From: Sphaerolaimus hirsutus
Taxonomy: Eukaryota; Nematoda; Chromadorea; Monhysterida; Sphaerolaimidae
Assembly: GCA_964036195.1 (NCBI GenBank)
Contig: CAXIWS010000516.1
Span: 8,944 to 72,943, forward strand
Reading direction: 5' to 3'
Length of the DNA stretch: 64,000 nt
Shown: piece after piece, positions 44,001 through 54,410 of the stretch
Position numbering within the stretch: the stretch's first letter is position 1
Layout: each line of letters starts with the position of its first letter
The notes under the pieces: generated by a model
The model's input: the letters and a program-made list of their open reading frames with translations, nothing else
Databases searched by the model: none
What the model was told of the DNA's origin: nothing
Position numbers and translations under genes: made by a program

Positions 44001-44406
44001 GTATTTTGCCTTCATATTTATAGTTAAGGCCAAAAAATCACTCAAAATCTGTCCCCGTCGCTGTATATGTATATAACATACATGTACAGCTGTATTTGGC
44101 GCCAATACCAACGCCAATGGCGCCATGGCGTAGCGCCTACAAATAGTGCTGGCGCCATTCCTTCACCACTGGGGTCAAATTTTAGGGGGGGCTGAGCCCC
44201 CTCCCCCGTTCGCCGGGCTCCGTACACAATCCGCCCCCCCCCCCCGCTCAAAAATCCTGGCTACGTCCCTGGGTATAACTAAAATATACTGTGCCCCCCC
44301 CGCCCCCCCTGGCCACGTCTACCAAAGAACTTCTGGACTCAAAACGTTCTGCAACATTCACACAGGCAAACAGCTGCCGGGTGTGGTCGCTCTATCGTCT
44401 GCCTGA
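35024..44406 (+). CDS. PGK: Phosphoglycerate kinase, 9 coding exons, 415 aa
   Basis: Exons: 35024-35085, 35695-35898, 37395-37539, 38274-38377, 38694-38928, 39761-39835, 41960-42178, 42816-42978, 44366-44406. They join in phase to 1248 nt, the normal length of animal PGK. The enzyme transfers the acyl phosphate of 1,3-bisphosphoglycerate to ADP in glycolysis (cytosol). Substrate-side motifs: [12 protein letters not shown] (21-32), Arg38, SHLGRPDG (61-68), LENLRFH (117-123). Nucleotide-side motifs: [17 protein letters not shown] (335-342), GGGDTATC with Asp373 or Asp374, [13 protein letters not shown] near the C-terminus. The C-terminus is [10 protein letters not shown]. All introns are GT-AG except intron 5, which starts GCGAGT (38929). 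Exons are GC-richer than the AT-rich, transposon-filled introns. No frameshift or stop occurs, so it should be functional. Start chosen because [13 protein letters not shown] matches the family N-terminus. Confidence 0.97.
35175..35245. repeat. One-ended TATACTCCAGCG MITE fragment in PGK intron 1
   Basis: The TTTTACTCCAGCGAAATTACA text and CCATATCCCATCTGAATAAA are shared with 26699-26877; the other end is missing. The rest of intron 1 is AT-rich, with a CACAACCTGTAAAATGTCAAA repeat scrap near 35545-35625. Confidence 0.65.
36003..36253. mobile_element. ACACACTAGT-family MITE in PGK intron 2
   Basis: Inverted ends CCTATACACACTAGTATTC and GAAAACTAGTGTGTATAGG. The interior CCGTGACTTCGTGTGAAAAC is nearly identical to the copy at 9735-9992. 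Confidence 0.8.
36731..37381. mobile_element. hAT-like element, TAGGGTTGG family, inserted at the PGK exon 3 splice acceptor
   Basis: Ends TAGGGTTGGCCGATG and TTCCAACCCTA; exact 8-bp duplication CCCCCAAC (36723-36730, 37382-37389). Subterminal arrays are AAACGTTTTTTTTAAA. The right duplication plus CCCAG is the whole remaining polypyrimidine tract of intron 2; exon 3 starts at 37395. Confidence 0.92.
37587..38205. repeat. Repeat scraps in PGK intron 3
   Basis: About 37590-37690 is a GGACGTAGCCAGGATTTTTG fragment (family of 39235-39482). About 37747-38190 starts CAGGGGTATCTTGAATTTTG and continues with 'gatagatagctg' text, one end of the family complete at 40609-41127. Confidence 0.65.
38929..38934 (+). 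other. Non-canonical GC donor of PGK intron 5
   Basis: The sequence is AAG/GCGAGT. Protein alignment requires the exon to run through VMHGCK before [10 protein letters not shown]. The nearest GT (38911) would delete six conserved-length residues. The acceptor TTTCACAG at 39760 is standard. Confidence 0.85.
39235..39482. mobile_element. hAT-like MITE, CAGGGACGT family, in PGK intron 5
   Basis: Ends CAGGGACGTATCCAGG and CCTGGATACGTCCTTG with 7/8 matching flanks (TTTGGGAC 39227-39234, TTTGTGAC 39483-39490). The interior has long G and C runs facing each other. Confidence 0.82.
39508..39702. mobile_element. TATACTC-GCGGAC family MITE in PGK intron 5
   Basis: Ends TATACTCGACGGACAGCA and TCCGCCGAGTATA; interior closely matches 19807-20001 (AATAAAATCTTGTGATAAAT). 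It ends 58 bp before exon 6. Confidence 0.83.
40609..41127. mobile_element. hAT-like element, CAGGGGTMTC family, in PGK intron 6
   Basis: Ends CAGGGGTCTCGAATG and TTCAAGATACCCCTG; exact 8-bp duplication GACCTTGC (40601-40608, 41128-41135). The interior repeats CAGCTATCTATCTATCCCGG and long C runs. One-ended relatives are at 22563, 37747 and 53416. Confidence 0.9.
41739..41890. mobile_element. CACACACTAGTTGACATC MITE in PGK intron 6
   Basis: Inverted ends CACACTAGTTGACATCGACA and GTCGATGTCAACTAGTGTG enclose ATGTCAACTG repeats. Relatives are at 45769-45911 and 46115-46337. Its outer ends resemble the ACACACTAGT family at 36003-36253. Confidence 0.8.
42668..42815 (+). repeat. Three C-rich tandem units forming the exon 8 acceptor tract
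   Basis: CGATACCATTTACCCGCACA-type units start at 42668, 42711 and 42765, each ending in a long C run. The last run leads straight into the CCCAG acceptor of PGK exon 8 (42816). Confidence 0.88.
43013..43181. repeat. GACACTTTACAGGG-type repeat in PGK intron 8
   Basis: It opens GTCCCAAGCCCTGTAA and closes TTTACAGGGTTTGGGATTGG. Inside it are ATACAAATACATAAGATTTGG and alternating GACATTTGACTTTACA text typical of the family (52884-53203, 59447-59807). Confidence 0.75.
43858..44271. mobile_element. hAT-like element, CAGGGACGTAGCC family, in PGK intron 8
   Basis: Ends CAATGACGTAGCCAGG and CCTGGCTACGTCCCTG; exact 8-bp duplication GGTATAAC (43850-43857, 44272-44279). It holds G/C runs, a GCGCGCAAGCGCGC palindrome and a GGCGCC patch. 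A second, one-ended copy begins at 43588. Confidence 0.83.
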
Positions 44407-46559
44407 AACTCTGCCGAAATCTAGGATTGAAAAGTTCCGCTCTCGTTATATTTACAAGTGTGGGCTAGTGTGTTATCTCACTTTAGGGTTTGATCGTTTT
44501 GTTCAAACAAGCTAAATAGGTAATGAACAGATTTATTTATGTGTTTGAATATTTGATAGTGATTTGATTTTTAAAATCAATCGAGTTTGGCTTATTTAGT
44601 CGCTATGGTGTTTTTTCTGTCTTCGTTACTAAAAGTATTTTGACGTAGTTTTTTAGTCACTCGGGGTTCATTAAAAGTCAACTGCAAGCGAGTACGAGTA
44701 TAGATTTTACGTACCGTATTACCTCGAATTAGCCCTCGGGATATTTTTTTAATCGTATTTGAATCTAGGAGATTGATATGTGTGTTACAGAAACTATGGT
44801 TGTCGATTTTTTCAGCGACAAATTATTTTCAGACGTGATTGATAAAATTACTTTATTGGTTAAAGATATTGTTACTCACTCGGGTGCCACTGAGGAGTTA
44901 TTCAAGGTAATACGGTAGCCAAGTTTAGAATGATATCATATTTATGTGTCAGGTAAATCAGATTTACAATACATGCATACTAGTCATCAATGGTTTACAC
45001 TGAAAATACAACTTTGAGATAGGTAAACAGAAGTGTTTACAGCAGAAAAATAAAGCTTCACTTATCCATTTGAATACAGTTTGACAGTGGTGGCAAGAAT
45101 CGATAAAAGTAAATTATTTACTTTTAGACACATGCTGATTGGAATGTTTATCAGCAAATGCTACTACCAATACTGCTTAAAATATTTACAATTAACAACA
45201 ATTACTCTGCGCACTCTAGTTGCACCGTGACTGGTGAATAGTCAATTTAATTCAAATTTAAATGAATAAATTTGGTTGAACGATTTAATTAAATTTTAAT
45301 TAATGAAAGTTTACATTGAAAACTAAAACACATAGCCTACAAAAAATTGCACACTGAAGTGACGGTGCAAACTAGTGTGCGTAGGCATAATTAAACACAT
45401 TAATTAATGCAGAAAATACAATTATTAGATAGGAACAATGATAAAACAAACGATTGGTGGATTTAGAAAAAAAATACCAACAAAAATTCTCAACTTACGA
45501 ATACAACCAGTTACCCGATGGATGATTTCCGACTATTGGAACCTTTCCATAATTGTTGCAACCATAAAAAAATCCCTGAAACACTGTGAACACCATGTAA
45601 ATAAAAAGAATGCTACTAGGAGGGAGATTGTTCAATAATTTATGAATATAAATTTACACAAATAAGATCGCTCAATAATAAAAAAGTCTTATCCCCGAAA
45701 ATGTTGAGGGGAGAATCGTGAATGTATGATACGGGCGGATGTAATTTCGAGGTGCCTTAATGGCGGCCATCACACTAGTTGACACACGTGTGTCAACTCT
45801 TAAACTTGACTCTTGTACTTGGAAGATCATATTACGGCAAGTGCATCGGAGGATCGCTCTGCAATACATGAAGCAATTTTAGTTGACACACAAATGTCAA
45901 CTAGTGTGGTGGCCGCTTAATCCACGATTGATGTCCATAAAACATGTCCAGTAGTATGTGTGAAAGTTTAGATACTGCGAAATTGCACCGAAGGTCCTGG
46001 GGAACACTATCTATGCATGAATATTGACGGGGTAACACTCATGAAAACTTGTGTTAGAAATGCAGAGCATGTGATGGAGCACTTCGATGGCAATGACTAT
46101 TGGGGCTGCAACAATGGGCCCACACACGCTAGTTGACATCGCAAATTTGTGTCAACTCAATGTCAACTAAATAACACAAAAAGAATTTCAAAAGCAGCAC
46201 ACTTAACAGTATTGATGAAAATTAAGTGTCATTATGTAAAATAAACTATGCTCTATCAGATAGGAAAGTTGAAATCACATAATTCTCAAAAAATTTAGTT
46301 GTCATGAGGTCAGTTGACATCCAGCGTGTGTGGCGCCAATGTAAGATATTGTTGTCTTGTTCTATACCCAGCCCATGAAAAAATTTGTTTTTACAACTGA
46401 GCAATTTGAAAAATTGATGTTTCCATCGCTAGCACAGAGAATCAACCCACAAATACAAACTTGACTACAAAGAAACCTGTATTCAAATATAAACACTACA
46501 AAAAGTATGCTGCACAAAAACAAACCACAAAAAATCAATCATTATTTAAACCTTTAAAC
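44407..46559. other. PGK 3' flank with several MITEs, no gene recognised
   Basis: 44712-44917 is a TACCGTATT-family MITE (ends TACCGTATTACCTCGAATTA, TTCAAGGTAATACGGTA). 45205-45389 is an ACACACTAGT relative. 45769-45911 and 46115-46337 are TAGTTGACA elements. The 66-codon frame at 45438-45638 has no recognisable features. Confidence 0.65.
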
Positions 46560-47503
46560 TCATGCCCCTCCCAAATCAGCCCATGTGGCCCCTCTTGAAC
46601 CAATGGCCACCCTCAATGCCAGAATGACATGGTAAGCACCTGGCAACAAACATAAAATGCCAAAAATAATTAGCCCATATGGTGCTATGACACCATACAT
46701 TCTGCCAACACTGAGCACTCCAAGAATGGCCAAAATTCCAAAGCATATGAATGTGCACCCAAGTATGCATAGGATGATAGCAAAGAGAATTCTGCACCAT
46801 GGGGGGCCCTTTTGGGCTGTGCTTGGGGGGACCACCTGTGGAATTTAGTGGGTTTTAGAATGTTTTATTTTGTTATCACTGAGGAATCATAGTTAAGCTT
46901 TGTATCCCACTCTGAACTAAGATTTAAAGTGTCAAATGTCATGTCAAATGCCAATCGAAACAAAGAAAATATTTTATTACTGAACTTTGCATGACAGTTG
47001 ACATTTTACTTTACCATTTTGTCATGACAATTGACACTGCATGGCATTTGACACTTTACAGGGCTTGGGACTGACCCCTGTACTCATTGACAATTAAGCA
47101 AGCCAATTAACCCAGTTAATATGTCAACGATGCAAAAAGTCATGGTGTCTACATTTTATTGCAAATTTACTTTTTAAAAAACACATAAAAAACCCACAAC
47201 TTTCTCCACATCCAACAAAAGCACATCCTCTCTGGAACAACCAGACACTGTATGTCTGTGTCCGAGTCTCGTCATTTTTGGCACTGGCACTTCACCCCCT
47301 TTATCTGGGTCCACTTTTGCTCCCTGCTCATTTGGTTCTGAAGTGCATCTATCTATCAAATCTTTGTTCGTGTCCGACATTTTGGGGGTGCCCTCTTTTG
47401 AATGGCTGGCATTTTTCTGCGGGGGGTCCACAATTGTTACGCTTGTTGTTGGTGCATTGTTGCAGGGGACCAGGGGTTGGGCATCTAGTGTGCCTCCCTC
47501 CAT
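46560..47503 (-). CDS. TMEM230/TMEM134-like (DUF872) two-pass membrane protein, two exons
   Basis: Exon 1 (47503-47201) starts at ATG and ends DVEK before a GTTGTG donor. Exon 2 (46835-46560) follows AAATTCCACAG and runs to the stop. The phase-0 junction gives 192 residues. The N-terminal 100 are hydrophilic, Ser/Pro/Asp-rich. Then come a KGPPW segment, a first membrane span about 116-140 (ILFAIILCILGC...), a short loop, a second span about 153-174, and a cytosolic tail. The segment LIIFGILCLLPGAYHVILALRVA aligns by eye with the second span of TMEM230 ([21 protein letters not shown]). The upstream REDVLLLDVEK-VVPPS echoes its DGYIDLQFKKTPPK. Family members are vesicle/endosome membrane proteins. 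The 365-bp intron holds a GACATTTTACTTTACC repeat (46920-47078). Confidence 0.75.
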
Positions 47504-47629
47504 TTTAGGGGGGGGGGGGGCTGGTTGAATTGAATTTAGAGTGTAGTGCCTGTTATTGTATGTAAATTTTGACGTGTTTATTGTTTACATTTCGGCGATT
47601 AGAGGTACATAAAGCATATAAATAGTGTT

Positions 47630-48076
47630 TACCGTATTACCTCGAATTATCCCCCCTTGAATTAACCCCCCCCCCCCCTCGAATTAACCCCCCCCCTCAA
47701 AATGGCCTGGGGAAATAATAAACCCCCCCTCGAAATACCCCCCCCCTTCGGAATGATTTACGTCATGTACATAATAAATACGTCATGTATGCAATGTACA
47801 TGATGTATATTACTGTTAATTTGCATTGCAGCTACACATAGACTAGATTGTGAAGCTATCTACGTTTTTATGTCTAAATATATCCTGTTTGGACACATTT
47901 ATTACCTGTTTTGGGTATGCAAATGCCTACTATTTACTACGATCCTTACGAAAATTTCTGACGAAATAATTAAAAAAAACCCTAGAATAACCCCCCCCCC
48001 CCCTCGAATTAACCCCCCTCGAATTTTGCTGGCGAAATAATAAACCCCCATGGGGGTATTTCGAGGTAATACGGTA
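47630..48076. mobile_element. TACCGTATT-family MITE
   Basis: Ends TACCGTATTACCTCGAATTA and TTTCGAGGTAATACGGTA with C-run text and a core (GTACATGATGTATATTACTG) shared with 21009-21367. Confidence 0.85.
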
Positions 48077-48207
48077 TATAGCGCGAAATGTGTAATTTTA
48101 AACATGTTTAACCACATGAAATGCTGTTTTGCAAGTAAAATAAAATGTGGAAAAATGAAAACGACAAAGCGCGGTAAATGCTTAACGTTTTAAATGGCAT
48201 GGTGATG

Positions 48208-48334
48208 TACCGTATTTCGTCTGAATACCCCCAGCCCCAGGGGGTTTATTTTTTCAGTGTGCAAATTTCGAGGGGGGTATTTCGAAGGGGGGATTGGTGA
48301 ATTCAAGGATGGGGTATTTCGAGGAAATACGGTA
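48208..48334. mobile_element. Minimal 127-bp TACCGTATT-family MITE
   Basis: Ends TACCGTATTTCGTCTGAATA and GGTATTTCGAGGAAATACGGTA-type; almost nothing but ends and G/C runs remain. Confidence 0.82.
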
Positions 48335-48458
48335 TCTATATTTTTATTTTTCTGGTGTTTGTCCATCGTGGCTCTCTACGCGCTATTTTATGGCCCAGCT
48401 TTCTGAAGCTGAAAGATCTGTTTTAGGTTTTTAAGTTTTACACATTGTAGTTTTCCAG

Positions 48459-49420
48459 GATTTATGACAAATGTAATCATGGAATCCTCTCTATTTACAC
48501 AGCTTAATTGTAATGATTTTATGACGAATAATGTATACCTAAGCAGAAACAATCCTGCAGAAACAGAGACAGTGAATGCAAACACACAGTGCAATAAATT
48601 TCCCAACACGCCAGTGCATAAATCAATTCGCAATGATAGCGCCGGCACAGAATGTCAACCCGAGTATATTAAACCTGGCATCATGTTGGTAATATGAGAG
48701 AAAAATTCCTAGCTGCAAATCAAGCTACCTTCCCGAGAGCGAACGCGCTCACTAGGTAAATATTTTACATACCGTATTTCTTCTAATATAATGGCATACC
48801 TTAAATAAAATGACGGTTTTGGCACTTTTTTCACCCTTGGAAACCATAAAACAGCAGCGTTAAATAGAACGGCACCTCCAATAGAATGGCAGGTAGAAAC
48901 TACATTGGAAGAGTGCCAAAACACAAATATTTGAAAAATGTTGGTTGGAACACTCAAGATGTTCAGAACTATGGCCCAGGCTTGTTTTCATGTCTGGTTT
49001 TGTTTGAATTGATGCTATAATATTAACATGTTGATGTGTCTCATTAAAAATACTAGGTGTGCAAAAGTTTAGTAAGAAAAATAGAACGACAGGCACCAAT
49101 AGAACGGCAGGTAAAAAGTTGACGAAAAAATAGGTCGAACGGCACTCTTCTATTAGAAGAAATACGGTATTTACAATGTATACATCTTATGCTATGTTAT
49201 TAATGGTCAATAGGTACAGCTAAACATGATGGAAAATGTAGGAATTTGTTTGTGTCAAGGTAAAATCAGAATTACACCGGTCAATCATGCTGATAACGAT
49301 GAAATGAACCTGCTGTCGCACCGGCGTGGGTTTATATATAATTCACATGCACCGAAATATCGATTATTTTTTACAACGTCAGCTATGGAGAACAGACTTT
49401 ATACCGACTGGACCACATAA
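48459..49420 (+). CDS. Candidate two-exon gene fragment (48459-48688, 49220-49420)
   Basis: I do not recognise the product. Exon A follows a TAGTTTTCCAG acceptor and ends at TTG/GTAATA in phase 0. It is non-repetitive and polar, with six Cys/Asn-rich stretches (TQLNCNDFM, NTQCNKF, GTECQPEY) and N-x-S/T sites. Exon B follows a TAGGTACAG acceptor in phase 0 and is open to TAA at 49418-49420. A 400-bp MITE occupies the intron (48770-49169). The last codons of exon B run into TATACCGACTGGACC, an end of the TATACTC MITE family, so the stop may be repeat-derived. No start or upstream exon was found; M at 48464 could be the start. A hydrophobic frame on the opposite strand (48648-48388) is an alternative. 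Confidence 0.35.
48770..49169. mobile_element. TACCGTATTTCTTCTAAT-family MITE, complete 400-bp copy
   Basis: Inverted ends TACCGTATTTCTTCTAATA and TATTAGAAGAAATACGGTA with repeated AATAGAACGGCACCTCC and AGGTAAAAAGTTGACGAAAA. This copy defines the family found broken at 8165-8320, 9721-11412 and 27790-27900. Confidence 0.87.
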
Positions 49421-49513
49421 TATGCTCAGAATGCTACCGTAATTCAATGAATGAGAAAAACAGGGGTAAATTGCCCACCGCGTTGTCCCATGATGAAATA
49501 AAGCAATGTAATA

Positions 49514-50135
49514 GGCTATTTACACAGGTCCCGGCCGGGGACCGGGACCCGGCAAAAAATAAATTTTTTCAAAAGTTGATAATTGGTGTCTATGTGTTAT
49601 TTGCATGTTAATTAGGTGAATTATCACCAAATTAGCATGCACAAAATTTTCGCAAGATGTTTACATGCTCTGATGTATTTTCTTTGGGCGAGTGTCAAAT
49701 TTTTGTTGGAATTGTCTGAATTTTTGCATGCATGTACTCCTGCATGTAGTGAGCGCGCATGCAAAATTTCAGCTCAGGGCGATAAACGGTTCTTATTTTT
49801 TTAACGCTATTATTTTTGTTAATCACTGTATTTTTCTATAGTGCATGTAATCTTGCCGGGGTCCGGTCCCCGGCAATATCGAAATGTCCCCGGTCGGGGC
49901 CAAATGACCCCGGTGAGAAAATTTTGTTTTCAGTATACAACAAATTTTGGTCCCCGACCGGGGTCGTTTGGCCCCGGTACCACACGAAAATTTATGGCAC
50001 TTTTTGATGCTTTGTGGTTATTGTCCCCTGTCGGGGCCAAACGACCCCGGTGAGAAAATTTTTTTTCGGTATACAATAAATTTTGGTCCCCGACCGGGGT
50101 CGTTTGGCCCCAGTACCACACGAAAATTTATATTA
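49514..50135. repeat. Outer terminal module of the fold-back element (left); mirror at 61270-61890
   Basis: Contains the GGCTATTTACACAGG end and then CATGTAATCTTGCCGGGGTCC-type text. It continues with inverted GACCCCGGTGAGAAAATTTT and GGTCCCCGACCGGGGTCGTT boxes. A diverged copy of this entire module is found on each side of the palindrome centre (54411-56278). Confidence 0.8.
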
Positions 50136-50288
50136 TATAAATAAATTATACATCAATATATTAACGTGTTACGATTTTATGACCATAGCAAACGGCAAAC
50201 ACTGTTCAGGGACATTCTACATGCTGTTGTACATTGGCCGATTTTGATGTCATTAAAGTATGTTGGGGTTTGGGGTTTGGGCTATGAC

Positions 50289-53200
50289 TAGTGATGGAAA
50301 AAGCGCCAGGATGTTGGCGCCAAGCGCCAAAAGCGCCATGGCGCTTTTCCGGACCACGGCGCCAAGCGCCAATGGCGCCAGGGCGTGTTAGCGCCAAGCG
50401 CCAAAAGCGCCATGGCGCTTTTCTAAACCACGGCGCCAAGCGCCAATGGCGCCAGGAGGCAGTGGCGCCAAGCGCCAATGGCGCCAGCGCCAAAATGAAT
50501 TCGCTTCATAAGATGCACACACAATGCTTAGTGTCATATAAATATTTGTAATTATCGCTTTGTGTAAGCTATATCAGTTGCGAAACCACTAGCAATATTC
50601 TCATTGTAACCAAAAAGCATTCCTATTGAACATTTTAAAAACCTTTGATGTTCATGCTAGTGTGTAGGGATAACCCACCCATCCCATACTGAACCCCTGT
50701 CCCACACACTTCTGAAGTACGAAACACTCACAATGTATCCTTCCTTCCTCCTCTCACAAACTTTTTTAAGCACTCCATGCCCAATTTCACTTGAAATCAC
50801 AAATGTTAGACAAAAGTCAATATGTGATGGGTCAAAAAATGAATGGATTTTTTTTGGCATAAATCACAACCTATAATGCTGTGCTGGGCCATTGGCTCCA
50901 CAGCCGTTCTTTTGCTATATGTATAAGTAACATCACAAAGTACATACTGCCACATGTCTGGCATAGATGTAAATTTAGAAAAACGCGAATTCTGTGCGTT
51001 TTTCACTGTCTGGTGTTGGCGCTTTTTTGGCGCTTTTTTAAATGCCAGCGCCAGGCGCCAAAGGCGTCAGCGATGGATAGCGCCAAGCGCCAAAAGCGCC
51101 ATGGCGCTTTTTGCACCAGCGGCGCCAAGCGCCAATAGCGCCACAGCATAATGGCGCCAAGCGCCAAAAGCGCCATGGCGCTTTTGGCACTTGGCGCTAA
51201 GATGCTCTGGCGCCATTGGTGCTTGGCACCGGCACCTGAGAAAGCGCCATGGTGCTTTTGGCGCTTGGTGCCATTTTCTGGTAGTGCTATTGGCGCCTGG
51301 TGCCAGCATTTTAAATGCTGTGTTGACCATAGTGGAATGGATGAATAGAGAATACAGAGAAGTAACAATTAGGAGTAATTTGTCCATATTTATTTCATGC
51401 ACTGTGTAATTTATCCGCACAAACTATTTCTATTCATGCACTATATTATTTTACCACAACTAATAGTCAGTTTTCATACACTATATTTTTTCTCCATGGA
51501 AAATATTTGAGTAAGAAAGTGTCTTATAAGTTATTGTAGGATTATTGAGAATATTCAGGTTAAAAGGTCAATTATGTTATAATTAGGTTTATGGATATAA
51601 AATTAGGCTCGTTCGACTCACCATAATTTTCTGGATATATTATATATATATACATTTGTATGGTTTACATGTAAAATGGAAGCATCAAACCTTGTTATAA
51701 TATATTTTCTTTACTTTACTTTACATACCTTCTTTGAACAAGCGTCCTAATAGAGAAATGGTGCCCTGCATATTTGACTAGCATATACTTTACATAGCCC
51801 TTGGCGTAGACATATTCAATTAACTTCACAATACTCTATTCACATATATATTTGACATGTTTTATATATGGAATCTCATGCCAATTTCAACTATGACATT
51901 CATTTACCTTGATTAAACCCCAATTTGCTCAACTATCAAATACACATTTTTAGGAAGTGATTATTATACTTAATTCATACCCTGCTATGCTTATATTTAG
52001 GAACAGTTTCCAACACTATTTACAGTTTCCAACTCTATCAAATTAGTTTCCAAACTGCGTCAATGTTTTCTGACAAATTGGAATAGATTAGTAACTCGCC
52101 TGAGTTTGCCAACTTAGCGCCCCACAAGATAAATTGTTTCTTTCTCACCCAATTTGTACTCTGTATTTCTTTACCATACTTGTTTGAATGTGTACGCGCG
52201 CTGCATAAGCCAACAGTTTAGGCTAAATGTATCCTATTTGTGCATTGTATTTAGGAAATTATTGTAGCCAAGTTTTCTATACAAATTTCCGTGTTTCTGC
52301 AACTTTGGAAGCTTTTACTTCAGTCTTTTGACCCCAAGTTTGGAATAAATAAGTTAGCAATAGAAACTTCAACTAGGAAGCTTGCTAACTTTGCGCTTTT
52401 GTATTTCATGCTGCATCTGACAATAAAGTACCTGAAACAACTTTGAACACCTCTTTCAACACACAACAACGAAATAAACATAATTGGCTGCCGGCAAGTG
52501 AACGTTTGGCTACAAGGAAAATCCAACCACTCTAAAGACTGTCACTCAATACAGTCTTGGAGTTGCCGGAATCGGTGGCAGAGGTTGCTAACTTCAGTGG
52601 CTTCACCACAAATGGGCCAAAAAAGCGCCAGCCATGATTATACAAAATTCAATAATGCAGATAAATCAACAATCTAATTCATGAATTTTCAAGAAAACGG
52701 AATTAATTTTGCTGAATTATGGTATACTCAACATAATTTCATAAATACCATATATAGGCAAGCAATTCCCCAGGAATGTTTTTTGTCAGACGTTTCTGAG
52801 GGGGGGGGGCTATTCAAGGGGGAATACACCATATATGAAATATGAAACACATCCAGGGGGCAACATGAAAAATACTGAGGGGTGGTCCAAAACCCTGTAA
52901 AGTAAAATGTAAAGTTTCATATGTAAAGTCAAATGCAAAGTAAAGTGTCCACTGTCATGCAAAGTGTCAAATGTAAAGTAAAGGGTCAATTGAGTATTCA
53001 AATCTTATTTTCTGTATTCAAAATATTAATTCCTGTATATGGAAAATAAGATTTGGATACAAAAGTAAGATTTTGATACACAGTTGAGACTTGACTTTAC
53101 ATTTGACTTTACATCTGATATGTTTCATGACAATTGACACTTTACCTTGCATTAGACTGATTTTACTATTGACACTTTACTTAACAAAGCTTGGGACTGC

Positions 53201-53730
53201 CAACAGGTCTGAGTAAGCTGGGGAAATAATACCCTCTGGAAATACCCCCACCCAAAATGAGTGTAAAGAGGATGTAAATTAACTGTATTTTGTGATCTGT
53301 GTTATGCAGAACACATGTAAAAATATGACTGAGTTACATTAGGACAAGGATTATTATGCGATCTATATTTTATATGTATTTGGATACTTATCTTTACATT
53401 ATGGTTATTGTCTGAGTCAGGGGTATCCAGGATTTTGTTCCTCTCAGGGGTTTGATAGATAGCACATCACCCTCCCAGGGATTGATAGCTGAAAATACTG
53501 TTTGGGACATCGTGCCACATAATAAAACCACATTTTGACTTTGGCGCTTGGCGCCATACCCTCCTGGCGCCATTGGAGCTTGGCGCCGTGATCCAGAAAA
53601 GCGCCATGGCACATTTGGCGCTTGGCACTAAAACGCTCTGGCTCCATTGGTGCTTGGCGCCATGGTTAGGAAAAGCACCATGGCGCTTTTGGCGCTTGGC
53701 GCTTAAAACCTGGCACTTTTTCCATTACTA
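50289..53730. mobile_element. Hybrid GGCGCC element in the left arm (fused from two)
   Basis: The left end TAGTGATGG is preceded by GCTATGAC (50281-50288). The right end CCATTACTA is followed by AACACATG (53731-53738). The two flanks do not match each other, but each matches the flank of a different element in the right arm (60168-61115 and 56943-59093). GGCGCC arrays lie at 50289-50497, about 51019-51300 and 53540-53730. It also contains the AT-rich unique stretch 51310-52800 and a GACCCTGTAAA repeat at 52884-53203. Confidence 0.8.
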
Positions 53731-54410
53731 AACACATGGTTTCTGCATGGTACTTTTACAAAGTGCAGAAAACTTTTAACCTACATGTTTCATTGTCAAA
53801 ATTGAAACAGCTACTCAATTGAGCCCTCAATAAATTCCACTTTGAATACCCCCACCCCCACTTGAAAAACTGAACATTGAATAATTTCCCTCAAATAACT
53901 CCTCTATAAAGTTGGGATTGAATAATGCCCCTTGAATAAATCCATCCCTTAGATAAAATAGTTCACATTGAATAATTCCCACTTTGAATACCCCCACCCC
54001 CTTCCAAAAACTGAACCTTGAATAACACCCCTTTGAATAAATCTCTCCTCATTGAGTAATTCCTTGCTTGAGTAAGATGTGATTGAGATTGATTGGTCTT
54101 TGGTTGATTTTTTTGTGCACGATTCCTGCGTGGTACTTGCAGACAGTGCAAAGAAGTTGTAACTTACATCTCTCTTTGCCAAAATTGATAGAGCTACTGT
54201 ATTTACTCCATTGTTTCCCTCTCTAACTCCCCCCTGTTAGCTGAGTGTAGAAAAAAGAAAAAAATACCCACTCCCTCTAAAAAAACCCCACTCCCTGATA
54301 GAACTCGCCTCTGATTGATGTCTATGAAAACATTCATGGAAAAAAATATGTCATGTTTGTTTTCTTTTTAGTCATATATTCTTTTGTCAGTAAAGGGGGC
54401 TTTATTATGG

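Noticed and set aside
49514-50135. Tc1/mariner or hAT assignment for the fold-back element
   Set aside because: The duplications are 9 bp in both the large and the 49-bp copies, not TA or 8 bp.
50206-50551. Frames translating to APSAKSAMALLALGA-like text (also at 13056, 16808, 28083, 51003, 58837, 60157, 60853)
   Set aside because: All are translations of GGCGCC arrays inside hAT-like elements, on either strand, with no independent coding signal.
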